Both the position numbers and the translations under genes were made by a program. Positions 1 through 7,254 of a stretch of DNA of 15,087 bases are shown here, piece after piece. The stretch comes from Lachnospiraceae bacterium UBA3711 (GTDB lineage: Bacteria > Bacillota > Clostridia > Lachnospirales > Lachnospiraceae): the NCBI GenBank assembly GCA_002371345.1, contig DFHY01000030.1:1-15087 (forward strand), given 5' to 3'. Every line of letters begins with the position of its first letter. The stretch's first letter is position 1. The notes beneath the pieces are model-generated. The model searched no databases. It was not told where the DNA came from and saw only the letters and a program-made list of their open reading frames with translations.

Positions 1-659
1 TCAAGCAGAATGAGTCCTCCTATCTCGGCGGCATTGTCGCGGCCGGCATGTCAGAGGAAGGCGCGATCGGCGCGATCGGCGGCGTGGAGAATCCGGTTAT
101 CAAGGACTTCATCACCGGATTCATCGACGGTGCTTCAGCGTTCAATCCTGATATCAAGGTCAGCACCGGCTGGGTCGGAGACTGGAGCAACACCGCGAAG
201 ATGAAGGAGATCTGCAACACCCAGAACTCCAGCGCGGGCGTAGACGTATTCTTCCCGATCGCCGGCGGCGCCGGAACCGGTGCTTTCGAAGCTGCAACCG
301 AGATCGACGGAACATGGGCTCTGGGAGTTGACTCTGACCAGTATGCGTCATTCATCGACAGCAACGAAGCTTTCGCGAAGGTCATCCCGACATCTGTCAC
401 CAAGGAAGTCGGCAATACCATGGTTACCCTGTTCACGGATCCGTCCACAATCGAGTGGGGAACCCTGAAGGCTATGGGCGTTGCCGAGGACGCTGTCGGC
501 CTTGCCGAGAACGAGTACTATGAAGAAGTCGTCCCGCAGGAAGTCCGCGACGCAGTGGAAGAAGCCAAGGAAGGCATCAAGAGCGGCGACATCGTCGTGA
601 AGTCCTACTTTGACGGAACAGAGGATGACTACACAGCTCTGCTTGACACTGTCAGCTGA
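1..659 (+). CDS. BMP-family ABC transporter substrate-binding protein (3' part, 5' end outside window)
   Basis: The frame is open from base 3 and gives 218 residues before the TGA at 657-659; the N-terminus, signal peptide and lipobox lie upstream of the window. The visible part carries features of the BMP (basic membrane protein, PnrA/TmpC/NupN-like) periplasmic-binding fold: SSYLGGIVAAGMSE, GAIGGVENPVIKDFITGF, then VDVFFPIAGGAGTGAFEAA and ALGVDSDQY. In this family these segments line the nucleoside-binding cleft. The protein is expected to sit on the outer face of the membrane as a lipoprotein and deliver ligand to the permeases encoded just downstream. Family assignment is firm. The ligand (purine or other nucleosides) is inferred from the family and from its ATPase and permease neighbours. 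Internal ATGs, such as the one at 48, are not the start because homology continues upstream of them. Confidence 0.9.
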   Translation, partial: KQNESSYLGGIVAAGMSEEGAIGAIGGVENPVIKDFITGFIDGASAFNPDIKVSTGWVGDWSNTAKMKEICNTQNSSAGVDVFFPIAGGAGTGAFEAATEIDGTWALGVDSDQYASFIDSNEAFAKVIPTSVTKEVGNTMVTLFTDPSTIEWGTLKAMGVAEDAVGLAENEYYEEVVPQEVRDAVEEAKEGIKSGDIVVKSYFDGTEDDYTALLDTVS

Positions 660-709
660 TCAGCTCAAAGAGTGTGTATGGCATTTGTAGAGTGACCTGC
701 AGATAATCA

Positions 710-750
710 CAGGAACCCTGCGGCCTCTATGCCGCAGGGTTCCTGTTTTT
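710..750 (+). terminator. Strong intrinsic terminator between binding protein and ATPase genes
   Basis: A perfect 15-bp stem (710-724 with 731-745), a 6-nt loop (CTCTAT) and T5 at 746-750. It lies 50 nt after the binding-protein stop and 16 nt before the ATPase start. No separate promoter is visible before the ATPase, so partial read-through probably supplies the downstream genes. That would give the usual excess of binding protein over membrane components (inference). Confidence 0.93.
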
Positions 751-766
751 CCAGAGGGATGAGCTT

Positions 767-2311
767 ATGGAAGCATTAAGAATGGAGCATATCACGAAGA
801 TCTATCCAAACGGCTTCGTGGCGAATAAAGACATCACCTTCTCGGTTCAGCAGGGTGAGATCCATGCGCTTGTCGGAGAGAACGGCGCAGGCAAGACCAC
901 CCTGATGAAAGTGCTGTTCGGTATGGAACAGCCGCAGGAGGGCAGCATATATGTAAATGAACAGAAGGTAAACATCAAGTCCCCGCTCGAGGCGATCAGC
1001 CTCGGCGTCGGCATGGTCCATCAGCATTTCATGCTTCTTCCGTCCATGACAGTAGCCCAGAACGTGACACTCGGCATGGAGCCGAAGAAGCGCGGGCTTG
1101 TAGACGCTGAGAAGGCGGTGCAGATGACCCAGGAGATGTCGGACAAGTACCACTTTGGTCTTGACGCCCGCGCCAGGGTGAGCGATCTGTCTGTCGGGCT
1201 CATGCAGAAGGTTGAGATCCTCAAGGCGCTGATCCGCGGCGCGAAGGTGCTGATCCTGGATGAGCCGACAGCCGTTCTGACTCCGCAGGAGACCAGGGAG
1301 CTGTTCGAGCAGCTGAAGCTTCTGAGAGAGAACGGACATTCCCTGATCTTCATTTCCCACAAGCTGGAGGAGGTCATGGAGCTGTGCAATAACGTCACGG
1401 TTCTCCGGCACGGATACTGCAACGGCACACATCCGATAGAGGAGCTTGACGCGGCGAAGATATCACGCCTTATGGTCGGCCGTGATGTTGTCCTGAAGAT
1501 CGAGAAGGAGGATCCGAAGCCCGGGAAACCGATTCTTGAGGTAAAGGATCTTGTGTGCGTTAACAGCGAGGGAAAGAACGCTGTGGACAATGTCTCCTTC
1601 AGTATTCGCGAGGGGGAAGTGGTCGGTATCGCGGGCGTTGAAGGAAACGGGCAGAGCTTCCTGTCAGACGCGATCAGCGGCATGATAAAGTATGATTCGG
1701 GAAGTGTGAAGCTCAACGGCCAGGAGGTCGGAGGAATGAAGATCAAGGATATCCGCCAGGCCGGCATGAGCGTAATCCCGGAAGACCGTATGACAGTAGG
1801 GTGTGTCAACGATCTGTCGGTGCGTAGCAACGCCATAGCTGACCGCTATGACAAGAAGGAGAATATGAGCGGTATTTTCCTGAACGGCGGTAAGCAGAAG
1901 GAGATAACGGAGGCGATGATCAAGGAGTTTGAGATCTCCTGCGACAGCCAGGATGAGGCGATCCGTTTCCTGTCAGGAGGTAATATCCAGAAGGTGGTTG
2001 TTGCCCGCGAGTTCACAAGCGGCGCTAACTTTATAATAGCGAATCAGCCGACCAGAGGTGTGGATGTCGGAACCGCTGAGATGATCCGCAAGTATCTGGT
2101 CCGGATGACCCGTGAGAATGGTATCGGCTCTCTGCTGATATCCGCTGACCTGAATGAGGTTCTTGAAGTCAGCGACCGTCTCTTTGTCATGAGGCAGGGT
2201 AAGATCGTTGCGGCGTTCCCGAAGGCGAATGTGGTCGATGTGGATGAACTTGGTGAGTATATGCTGGGAATCAGGACCATGACAGCCGAAGAAATGGAGG
2301 GCCTGTTATGA
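767..2311 (+). CDS. ABC transporter ATP-binding protein, tandem-domain (NupO/YufO-like)
   Basis: A 514-residue protein with two fused ATPase domains, as in CUT2/nucleoside importers (RbsA, NupO, usual length about 500-510). Domain 1 is intact: Walker A GENGAGKTT at 37-45, Q-loop H85-Q86, signature LSVGLMQKVEI at 141-151, Walker B VLILDEPT at 161-168 and H198 as switch histidine. Domain 2 has a degenerate Walker A, GVEGNGQS at 290-297 with Gln in place of the catalytic Lys, but keeps LSGGNIQKVVVAREF from 402. Such asymmetry is normal for this family. The start is chosen by AGAGGG at 753-758, 8 nt before the ATG. The stop overlaps the next gene by 4 nt (ATGA), suggesting translational coupling. 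It energises the import system with the two permeases that follow; a nucleoside substrate is inferred. Confidence 0.95.
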   Translation: MEALRMEHITKIYPNGFVANKDITFSVQQGEIHALVGENGAGKTTLMKVLFGMEQPQEGSIYVNEQKVNIKSPLEAISLGVGMVHQHFMLLPSMTVAQNVTLGMEPKKRGLVDAEKAVQMTQEMSDKYHFGLDARARVSDLSVGLMQKVEILKALIRGAKVLILDEPTAVLTPQETRELFEQLKLLRENGHSLIFISHKLEEVMELCNNVTVLRHGYCNGTHPIEELDAAKISRLMVGRDVVLKIEKEDPKPGKPILEVKDLVCVNSEGKNAVDNVSFSIREGEVVGIAGVEGNGQSFLSDAISGMIKYDSGSVKLNGQEVGGMKIKDIRQAGMSVIPEDRMTVGCVNDLSVRSNAIADRYDKKENMSGIFLNGGKQKEITEAMIKEFEISCDSQDEAIRFLSGGNIQKVVVAREFTSGANFIIANQPTRGVDVGTAEMIRKYLVRMTRENGIGSLLISADLNEVLEVSDRLFVMRQGKIVAAFPKANVVDVDELGEYMLGIRTMTAEEMEGLL

Positions 2312-3396
2312 ATAACGCGAAGAAGATCGAAACATGGTTTGACCTGTTCCGCATACTGGTTGCGGTTGCGGTCGCCTATGTGATCGCCCTTATCATTCTG
2401 GCGGTCATTTCCGATGATCCTGTATATGTGATCGGGCAGTTCATAGCGGGACCTTTTTCAACCTTCCGCAGATTCGGAAATATCCTGACGACTATGATCC
2501 CGATCATGTTCACGGGCGTATGCATGTGCTTCGTCTACGCGATAAACAAGTTCAATCTTGTCGGAGAGGGAGCCGTGAACCTCGGCGGATGCCTGTCCGC
2601 GTGCGTGGCTATCGCTCTGTCGGACAAGGTGCCGGTATGGCTGCTTCTGATCATCGTCCTTGCGGTTGGAGCTCTTGCGGGCATGGCCTGCTCTCTGATT
2701 CCGGCCCTGGCGGATCAGATATTCCATGCGGATGTGTGTGTAGTATCCCTCATGATGAACTACATCCTGCTGTATGTGACCAGCTATATTCTCAAGTACC
2801 AGATCAAGGATCCCGGATCATCCATCACCGCGTCCTACAAGTGGACAGCCGGCCTGAAGCTGGGCAATCTGATCCCGGGAACCTCGGTTCACTTCGGATT
2901 CCTGATCGCGATAGCCTGTGTCGTCATCGCGGCGGTTCTGTTCTATAAGATGTCATTTGGCTACAGGATGCGTGTAGTCGGTATGAATCCCGTGTTCGCG
3001 AAGTATATCGGCATGCCGGTTATGGCTACGATCATCCTCGCGCAGGTTATCGGCGGCGCGTTTGCAGGCATCGGCGGTACTGTGCAGGTTATCGGCATGT
3101 TCCAGAGCTATCAGTGGACATCCCTGACAGGATATGGTTTTGACGGACTGATGATCGCGGTTCTTGCCAGAAAGAATCCGGCATTCGTTCCGCTCAGCGC
3201 GTTCCTCATCGCGTATATCCGTACCGGTGCTGATATCGTTTCACGAACGACGGATATCCCGCCTGAATTTGTTTCCATTATCCAGGGTATCATCATTGTC
3301 CTGGTTGCGGCTGAGATGTTCCTGAGCGGATTCAAGAGCAGGCTGATCTTCAATTCCGCAAGGAAGGCACTTGCACAGAAGGAGGAGAAGGCATGA
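2308..3396 (+). CDS. ABC transporter permease 1 (NupP/YufP-like, BMP-type importer)
   Basis: A 362-residue, highly hydrophobic protein of the branched-chain-type/CUT2 permease superfamily. A cytoplasmic N-terminus is followed by a first membrane segment at about residues 14-35 (FRILVAVAVAYVIALIILAV) and several more helices. The segment NKFNLVGEGAVNLGG is the conserved permease motif of this family (usually FNIGGEGQ), and the late ALARKNPAFVPLSAFL segment is also typical. The C-terminus is basic and cytoplasmic. It starts inside the ATPase stop codon (ATGA) and ends in an identical ATGA overlap with permease 2, so the three genes are translationally linked. It should form the translocation pore as a heterodimer with the next product. 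Substrate specificity cannot be read from the sequence. Confidence 0.92.
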   Translation: MNNAKKIETWFDLFRILVAVAVAYVIALIILAVISDDPVYVIGQFIAGPFSTFRRFGNILTTMIPIMFTGVCMCFVYAINKFNLVGEGAVNLGGCLSACVAIALSDKVPVWLLLIIVLAVGALAGMACSLIPALADQIFHADVCVVSLMMNYILLYVTSYILKYQIKDPGSSITASYKWTAGLKLGNLIPGTSVHFGFLIAIACVVIAAVLFYKMSFGYRMRVVGMNPVFAKYIGMPVMATIILAQVIGGAFAGIGGTVQVIGMFQSYQWTSLTGYGFDGLMIAVLARKNPAFVPLSAFLIAYIRTGADIVSRTTDIPPEFVSIIQGIIIVLVAAEMFLSGFKSRLIFNSARKALAQKEEKA

Positions 3397-4316
3397 ACGT
3401 AAGACTGATTACTTCATTCGGCTTCGCGGTGTTTCGCCTGTCGACTCCGCTTGTGTTTGCGGCGCTGTCCGCGGCGATCTGTGAAAAAGCCGGACTGTTC
3501 AATATGGCCGCCGAGTCCATGATGCTGTGGGGCGCTCTGATCGGAGTTATTGTCAGCGGCGCGACACACAGCGCATTTGTCGGATTCCTGGCCGCGATGG
3601 CGGCGGGAGCTGTGACAGGTATACTGATATGGGTTGCGACGGTTAAGGGAAAGGCTGACCTGATGCTCGCGCAGATCGCGATTAATCTGGCGTCGAGCGG
3701 CGGCACTATATTCCTGCTGTTCGCGCTGACCGGTGAGAAGTCCAATTCGGCCGTGGCCATTAAGTCCCTTGCCCTGCCGAAGATCAACATTCCCGGAATC
3801 TCGGCGATCCCTGTGATCGGGAAGATTCTGTCAGGACAGAACATCCTGACGTATGGCGCGGTTGTGGCCGCGATCATCATGAGCATCTTTATCTTCAGGT
3901 CAAAGACGGGACATCATATCCGCGCTGTCGGAGAGAATCCACACGCGGCTGAGTCGGTCGGAATATCCGTACCGAAGGTTTACTTCCTGGCATGGACCAT
4001 AGCGGGAATTCTCGGAGGAATCGGCGGCGCTTTCATGTCTATGGGTTACCTGACATCATTCACGAAGGACATGGTAGCCGGCCGCGGATACATCGGTCTG
4101 TGCGCTTCATCGATGGTAGGCGGTTCACCCATAGGAGCCATGCTGTGCGCGCTGATCTTCGGTGTCGCTGACGCTGTTTCCAACCAGCTGCAGCTTACAA
4201 ATGCTCCGGCTGACCTTGTGCTGATGATGCCGTACATCGTCACGATCGTTGTCCTGGTCCTGCTGTCCGTGATAAAGCACAGCCGCGCGAACCGCAGGAT
4301 GAAGGCGAAGAGCTGA
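3393..4316 (+). CDS. ABC transporter permease 2 (NupQ/YufQ-like, BMP-type importer)
   Basis: A 307-residue polytopic membrane protein, the usual size for the second permease of NupNOPQ-type systems. Family signatures are KAGLFNMAAESMMLWGAL near residue 30 (commonly GVVNIGLEGMMLMGA) and AGRGYIGLCASSMVGGSPIG near 230 (commonly GRGFIALAA...W.P.G). The Gly/Ala-rich helices and a short basic tail (HSRANRRMKAKS) also fit. It begins in a 4-nt overlap with permease 1; a GGAGGAG ribosome-binding site lies at about 3381-3387. It is the last gene of the importer operon. The region after it changes character to non-coding and decayed sequence, so the operon probably ends in the inverted-repeat/T7 structure at 4356-4478. 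Confidence 0.92.
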   Translation: MNVRLITSFGFAVFRLSTPLVFAALSAAICEKAGLFNMAAESMMLWGALIGVIVSGATHSAFVGFLAAMAAGAVTGILIWVATVKGKADLMLAQIAINLASSGGTIFLLFALTGEKSNSAVAIKSLALPKINIPGISAIPVIGKILSGQNILTYGAVVAAIIMSIFIFRSKTGHHIRAVGENPHAAESVGISVPKVYFLAWTIAGILGGIGGAFMSMGYLTSFTKDMVAGRGYIGLCASSMVGGSPIGAMLCALIFGVADAVSNQLQLTNAPADLVLMMPYIVTIVVLVLLSVIKHSRANRRMKAKS

Positions 4317-4355
4317 AGCGTGTGCCGGATGAGACAACAATAAACAATTGATCCA

Positions 4356-4478
4356 GTACTGCCGTACTAAACGTATTTTGTGTAAAACAGTTTCAGAAGC
4401 GTTCCCGCCGGACATTGCCGGACATCCTGAAATGTGATTTTATGCATCATTCCGCTTAGTACGGCAGGACGTTTTTTT
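4356..4478 (+). repeat. Inverted-repeat-bounded element ending in T7; long-range terminator or MITE-like/small RNA
   Basis: The arms 4356-4373 and 4453-4470 are complementary: a 12-bp perfect core, CTGCCGTACTAA (4359-4370) with TTAGTACGGCAG (4456-4467), extended on both sides with single mismatches. They enclose about 80 nt and are followed directly by T7 (4472-4478). Inside are a second inverted repeat, TTTCAG (4391-4396) with CTGAAA (4427-4432), and a 10-bp tandem duplication (4407-4416 and 4417-4426, 9 of 10 matches). The stem plus T-tract would terminate the importer operon. The large loop is unusual for a terminator and leaves open a small non-autonomous repeat or a structured RNA. The structure is seen directly; the role is inferred. 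Confidence 0.6.
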
Positions 4479-4536
4479 GCTATCTCCTTTGTCAGGCGGC
4501 AGACGGCCGCGCCTCGCTTCGTTTCGTCCGGTTCCG

Positions 4537-4936
4537 GGGATTCTCATTGAGATAAGCTCCATAGCTTTTCCGGTAATGGGGACGAATGTGGTCAGTATGC
4601 TGGGCTTTGTTGTCTTCGCCGGAATGGTTTCCGGCATGGGAACAACTATATTCGCGGCGCATTCTATTGCTGTCACGGCGGAGGAGCTGTTCTATATTCC
4701 TGGTTATGGACTCAGAATGTCGACCTCAGCGCTTATGGGACTGTTCACCACATCGTCTCCTGTGAGGGACATGGGCGGCGAGCATGTGGGGAGTGCGGAT
4801 ACTGTTTACCTACCTTGTCGTGCATGTCTGGCATCTGGGTCTCCGGGAGGTATGGTACTGCATGATCGCGTGCAATGTCTGCAAAGCGGTGCTCCTGAGT
4901 CTGCCGTTTATGACAGGGCGGTATAGAATCAGTTGA
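4537..4936 (+). pseudogene. MATE-family efflux transporter remnant (truncated, internally deleted, frameshifted)
   Basis: Two blocks of MATE homology sit in different frames. Block 1 (about 4540-4740) reads ILIEISSIAFPVMGTNVV, then VVFAGMVSGMGTTIFAAHSI and AEELFYIPGYGL, which resembles the start of the second MATE half-domain in clostridial transporters. Block 2 (about 4772-4936, shifted by +1) reads WAASMWGVRILFTYLVVHVW, VWYCMIACNVCKAVLL and a short tail to a TGA at 4934-4936, resembling the last helices of the same family. The N-terminal half (roughly 200-250 residues) and the region between the blocks are missing, and the frame changes in 4740-4772. No plausible start codon with a ribosome-binding site precedes block 1 (the open frame runs back only to a TTG at 4477). 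This is a dead gene fragment. Substrate unknown. Confidence 0.82.
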
Positions 4937-4961
4937 GACATTTGCAGTGAATTGTGATACT
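4933..4961 (+). promoter_or_regulatory. SigA-type promoter for the cyclophilin gene
   Basis: TTGAGA (4933-4938), a 17-nt spacer, then GATACT (4956-4961) preceded by TGT, an extended -10. It overlaps the dead MATE gene's last codon and stop. The predicted start near 4968 gives a leader of about 140 nt, which includes a GC-rich hairpin CCGCCG/CGGCGG at 5054-5068. Confidence 0.65.
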
Positions 4962-5110
4962 ATGGTGAAGTCTGTGGCAAGCGGAATATACTTATTGCAC
5001 CTGCAATGATTAATGACGCATATGGCATGGCAAGGGACAGTACAGTAAAAATCCCGCCGCTGCGGCGGTCTGATGTAGAGCAGTAACCTTCAGGGAGGAC
5101 GAACGTTAAG

Positions 5111-5926
5111 ATGAACAAGGAGAACAAACAGCTGGCGAAGGAACGCAGGCAGCACGAGAGGGAACTGGAACAGAGGAAGCAGAAGATACTGGCTGTTATA
5201 CCTATAATACTGATTATCGCGGCGGCCTGCGCGGCGGCGGTATGGTTCTTCCTGCCTGGGGCAAGGAACAGCGGGAACAGTGATTCCGTTACCGGGCAGA
5301 GCACAGAAGCCGGCGCGCGGCCGGATCAGACTAAGAGTCATACGTCAGCAGCCGGGACATCTTCAGATACTGCGGACATAGCCAGGTTCGACGCCTCTTT
5401 ATTGAAGGGATGCTATGATATCTCCAATGACGATCTGACCTATGTGCAGATCAATGTAAAGGATTATGGGACTATAACAGCGGCGCTTGATTCCACGATC
5501 GCGCCGGTGAGTGTAGAAAACTTTGTCTCTCTTGCGAAGGACGGATTCTACGACGGCCTGACATTCCACCGGATCATAGACGGCTTCATGATTCAGGGAG
5601 GGGATCCGAACGGGAACGGAACCGGCGGAAGCAAGAAGACCATTAAGGGCGAATTCAGCCAGAATGGAGTCGAGAACCCGATCACACATGTCAGGGGCGC
5701 ATTTTCGATGGCCAGATCGCAGGATCCTGACAGCGCCAGCTCACAGTTCTTTATTGTACAGTCCGACAGCAAGTATCTTGACGGGCAGTACGCGGGATTC
5801 GGATATGTCACAGACGGAATGGACATTGTTGATAAGATATGCAAGGACGCGAAACCGACTGACGGCAACGGGTCTATCGCGGCAGCGGACCAGCCTGTGA
5901 TTGAATCGGTTACGGTTTCTGAATAA
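5111..5926 (+). CDS. Membrane-anchored cyclophilin-type peptidyl-prolyl cis-trans isomerase
   Basis: 271 residues. A highly charged N-terminus (1-25, rich in K, R, E and Q) precedes one transmembrane helix at about 27-49 (ILAVIPIILIIAAACAAAVW). A Ser/Thr/Ala/Gly-rich linker to about residue 90 follows, then a complete cyclophilin domain. Diagnostic features are FHRIIDGFMIQGGD at 152-165 with catalytic Arg154, GGSKKTIKGEF, RGAFSMARSQDPDSASSQFF with Q212/F213, and LDGQYAGFGYV. There is no lipobox, so it should be a single-pass protein with its isomerase domain outside the cell, probably helping secreted or wall proteins fold (inference). The start is set by GGGAGGA at 5093-5099. It is monocistronic, with its own promoter at 4933; no good terminator follows. 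Confidence 0.93.
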   Translation: MNKENKQLAKERRQHERELEQRKQKILAVIPIILIIAAACAAAVWFFLPGARNSGNSDSVTGQSTEAGARPDQTKSHTSAAGTSSDTADIARFDASLLKGCYDISNDDLTYVQINVKDYGTITAALDSTIAPVSVENFVSLAKDGFYDGLTFHRIIDGFMIQGGDPNGNGTGGSKKTIKGEFSQNGVENPITHVRGAFSMARSQDPDSASSQFFIVQSDSKYLDGQYAGFGYVTDGMDIVDKICKDAKPTDGNGSIAAADQPVIESVTVSE

Positions 5927-5982
5927 AAAGAGGGGCTGAAAGACGTATTGAACTCAAGTTACAATTATTAAACTGACAGGGG

Positions 5983-6011
5983 TTGTCATTCCATGCCAGT
6001 GGTGTTATAGT
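5983..6011 (+). promoter_or_regulatory. Promoter of the FMN-riboswitch/ribU transcript
   Basis: TTGTCA (5983-5988), an exact 17-nt spacer, and TATAGT (6006-6011) with TGT immediately upstream (extended -10). The predicted start near 6018 places the aptamer (from 6033) at the very 5' end of the RNA, as expected for a riboswitch. Confidence 0.8.
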
Positions 6012-6032
6012 ACTTTGCGAGAAACAATTTAA

Positions 6033-6146
6033 GTCTTCAGGGCGAGGTGCGATTCCTCACTGGCGGTTATAGTCCGCGACCTGCCGGCAAGGCAGCTGAA
6101 CCGGTGCGATTCCGGTACCAACGGTATAGTCCGGATGGAAGAAGAT
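6033..6146 (+). promoter_or_regulatory. FMN riboswitch aptamer (RFN element)
   Basis: The conserved RFN blocks appear in order: GTCTTCAGGGCGAGGTGCGA at 6033, CTCACTGGCGGTTATAGTCC near 6056-6075, GCTGAACCGGTGCGATTCCG near 6095, and CCAACGGTATAGTCCGGATG followed by GAAGAAGAT ending at 6146. Helix P1 is 6033-6038 with 6141-6146. FMN binding to this fold is well established and normally shuts off riboflavin synthesis or uptake genes. The next gene is the riboflavin transporter, which fits exactly. Confidence 0.96.
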
Positions 6147-6165
6147 GGAGGATCCGACATCATGT

Positions 6166-6201
6166 GCCCGAAGACCTGAACAGCAGGTTTTCGGGCTTTT
6201 T
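6166..6201 (+). terminator. Riboswitch expression-platform terminator
   Basis: A 12-bp stem (6166-6177 with 6185-6196, one G-U), a 7-nt loop and T5 at 6197-6201, beginning 19 nt after the aptamer. Its 5' arm contains GAAGAC (6170-6175), a perfect complement of the P1 5' strand GTCTTC (6033-6038). P1 formation and this alternative pairing therefore exclude each other. This is a plausible antiterminator: with FMN bound, P1 holds and the terminator forms (inference). Confidence 0.88.
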
Positions 6202-6349
6202 GTCTCACAGGTTATTCAGCCGGATCTTTTGTGAGGCAAGGAGTCTACTGCGGGCGCGTTCCCGGTTTTCATTACGGGGCAGCTGCTTCGGATCTGCTTC
6301 CGTCTCCTGAATCATGGCGGTAATTCCGCGCAGAAAGGAGAACAGCTTT

Positions 6350-6997
6350 ATGAGTATGTCGACAGAAAACACTATGAGAAACAGTTCCGGGATATCGGGC
6401 AGTGAGCCGGGATTTTCCACGAGGTATCTGGTCGCGGCAGCAATGCTCAGCGCAGTTGCCGTTGTGCTGCAGTATATCGAGATATCGATTCCGATCATGC
6501 CGTCATTTATCAAGCTTGACCTGTCGGATCTGCCATCGCTTATAGGAAGCTTCGCGATGGGACCTCTGTGGGGAGTGGCGATTGCGGGAATCAAGAATCT
6601 CATACATGTTCTGGTTTCACAGTCGGGAGGGATCGGCGAGCTTGCGAACTTCCTGCTCAACGCAGCTTTTGTATTTACGGCAGGCATGATCTACCGCGCA
6701 AACCGTACCAGAAAGGGCGCGATAATCGGTTCGTTTTCAGGAGCTGCCGTGATGGCGCTGATCAGTGTTCCGGTCAATTATTTTATAGTGTATCCGTTTT
6801 ATACTGCGTTCATGCCGATGGATGCTATCATCGGCGCGTATAAGGCGATATTCCCGGGAATCCAGGATGGGAATCTGCTGCAGTGCCTGCTTGTATTCAA
6901 CCTTCCGTTTACCTTTGTGAAGGCTATGCTGTCGGTGGTGATTGTGCTTCTTGTCTACAAGAGCTTATCACCGCTTATCCGCGGAACAGCGCGTTAA
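6350..6997 (+). CDS. ribU: Riboflavin ECF transporter substrate-binding component RibU
   Basis: 215 residues from the ATG at 6350, chosen over the in-frame ATG at 6314 because AAAGGAG (6334-6340) lies 9 nt before it. It is a small, very hydrophobic protein with about six helices, the S-component fold. The segment KLDLSDLPSLIGSFAMGPLW near residues 50-70, followed by the KNLIH motif, is the typical RibU pattern. It captures riboflavin at the membrane and works with the shared energising module EcfT and EcfA1/A2, which is not in this window. An FMN riboswitch directly controls it, which independently supports the substrate. 148 nt separate the terminator from the start; I see no gene there, only a weak CTCACA/TGTGAG inverted repeat. 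Confidence 0.95.
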   Translation: MSMSTENTMRNSSGISGSEPGFSTRYLVAAAMLSAVAVVLQYIEISIPIMPSFIKLDLSDLPSLIGSFAMGPLWGVAIAGIKNLIHVLVSQSGGIGELANFLLNAAFVFTAGMIYRANRTRKGAIIGSFSGAAVMALISVPVNYFIVYPFYTAFMPMDAIIGAYKAIFPGIQDGNLLQCLLVFNLPFTFVKAMLSVVIVLLVYKSLSPLIRGTAR

Positions 6998-7113
6998 GGA
7001 TACGCTGATAATCCACAGGGTTTTCCACTTTTCCCCAGTTGCTGAAATTGTGTAACATCCGGAATAAACTTATCCCTGTACGCCGATTGCACTGTGCGGA
7101 AGCACATAAAATG

Positions 7114-7122
7114 TGATATGAT
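7114..7122 (+). promoter_or_regulatory. Possible extended -10 promoter for the TPR lipoprotein
   Basis: TGA-TATGAT (7114-7122) matches an extended -10. No good -35 is present at 16-18 nt; TTGCAC at 7087-7092 is too far away. The predicted start near 7129 would give a leader of about 126 nt beginning with the hairpin at 7139-7162. Confidence 0.45.
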
Positions 7123-7138
7123 AATACAGCTATAAACC

Positions 7139-7162
7139 TGACCTCCATGAAAATGGAGGTCA
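7139..7162 (+). promoter_or_regulatory. GAAA-capped hairpin occluding a ribosome-binding site followed by ATG-TAA
   Basis: A perfect 10-bp stem (7139-7148 with 7153-7162) closed by the GNRA tetraloop GAAA. The 3' arm contains GGAGG (7155-7159). Five bases after the stem, at 7167-7172, is ATG followed at once by TAA, a start-stop codon pair with 7-nt SD spacing. The hairpin would lie about 10 nt from the predicted 5' end of the mRNA. It may act in mRNA stability or translation control; the function is not known. Confidence 0.6.
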
Positions 7163-7254
7163 AGGTATGTAAACACCATTCGGCGCGGGCACATACGCTG
7201 TCACGAAGAAGGGCAGCAGGCAGTCTGCAGCCGGCTTTCGGCGGGTTTAATCAT

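Noticed and set aside
776..1836. Long minus-strand open frames opposite the ATPase gene
   Set aside because: They are antisense shadows caused by codon composition; the + strand frame has full ABC ATPase motifs.
6047..6310. Open frame of 87 codons across the riboswitch
   Set aside because: It lies within the FMN aptamer and terminator, has an RNA-like composition, no ribosome-binding site and no recognisable protein.
7009..7017. TAATCCACA resembling a DnaA box after ribU
   Set aside because: A single site with a mismatch, no cluster of further boxes, no AT-rich unwinding region and no dnaA or dnaN nearby.
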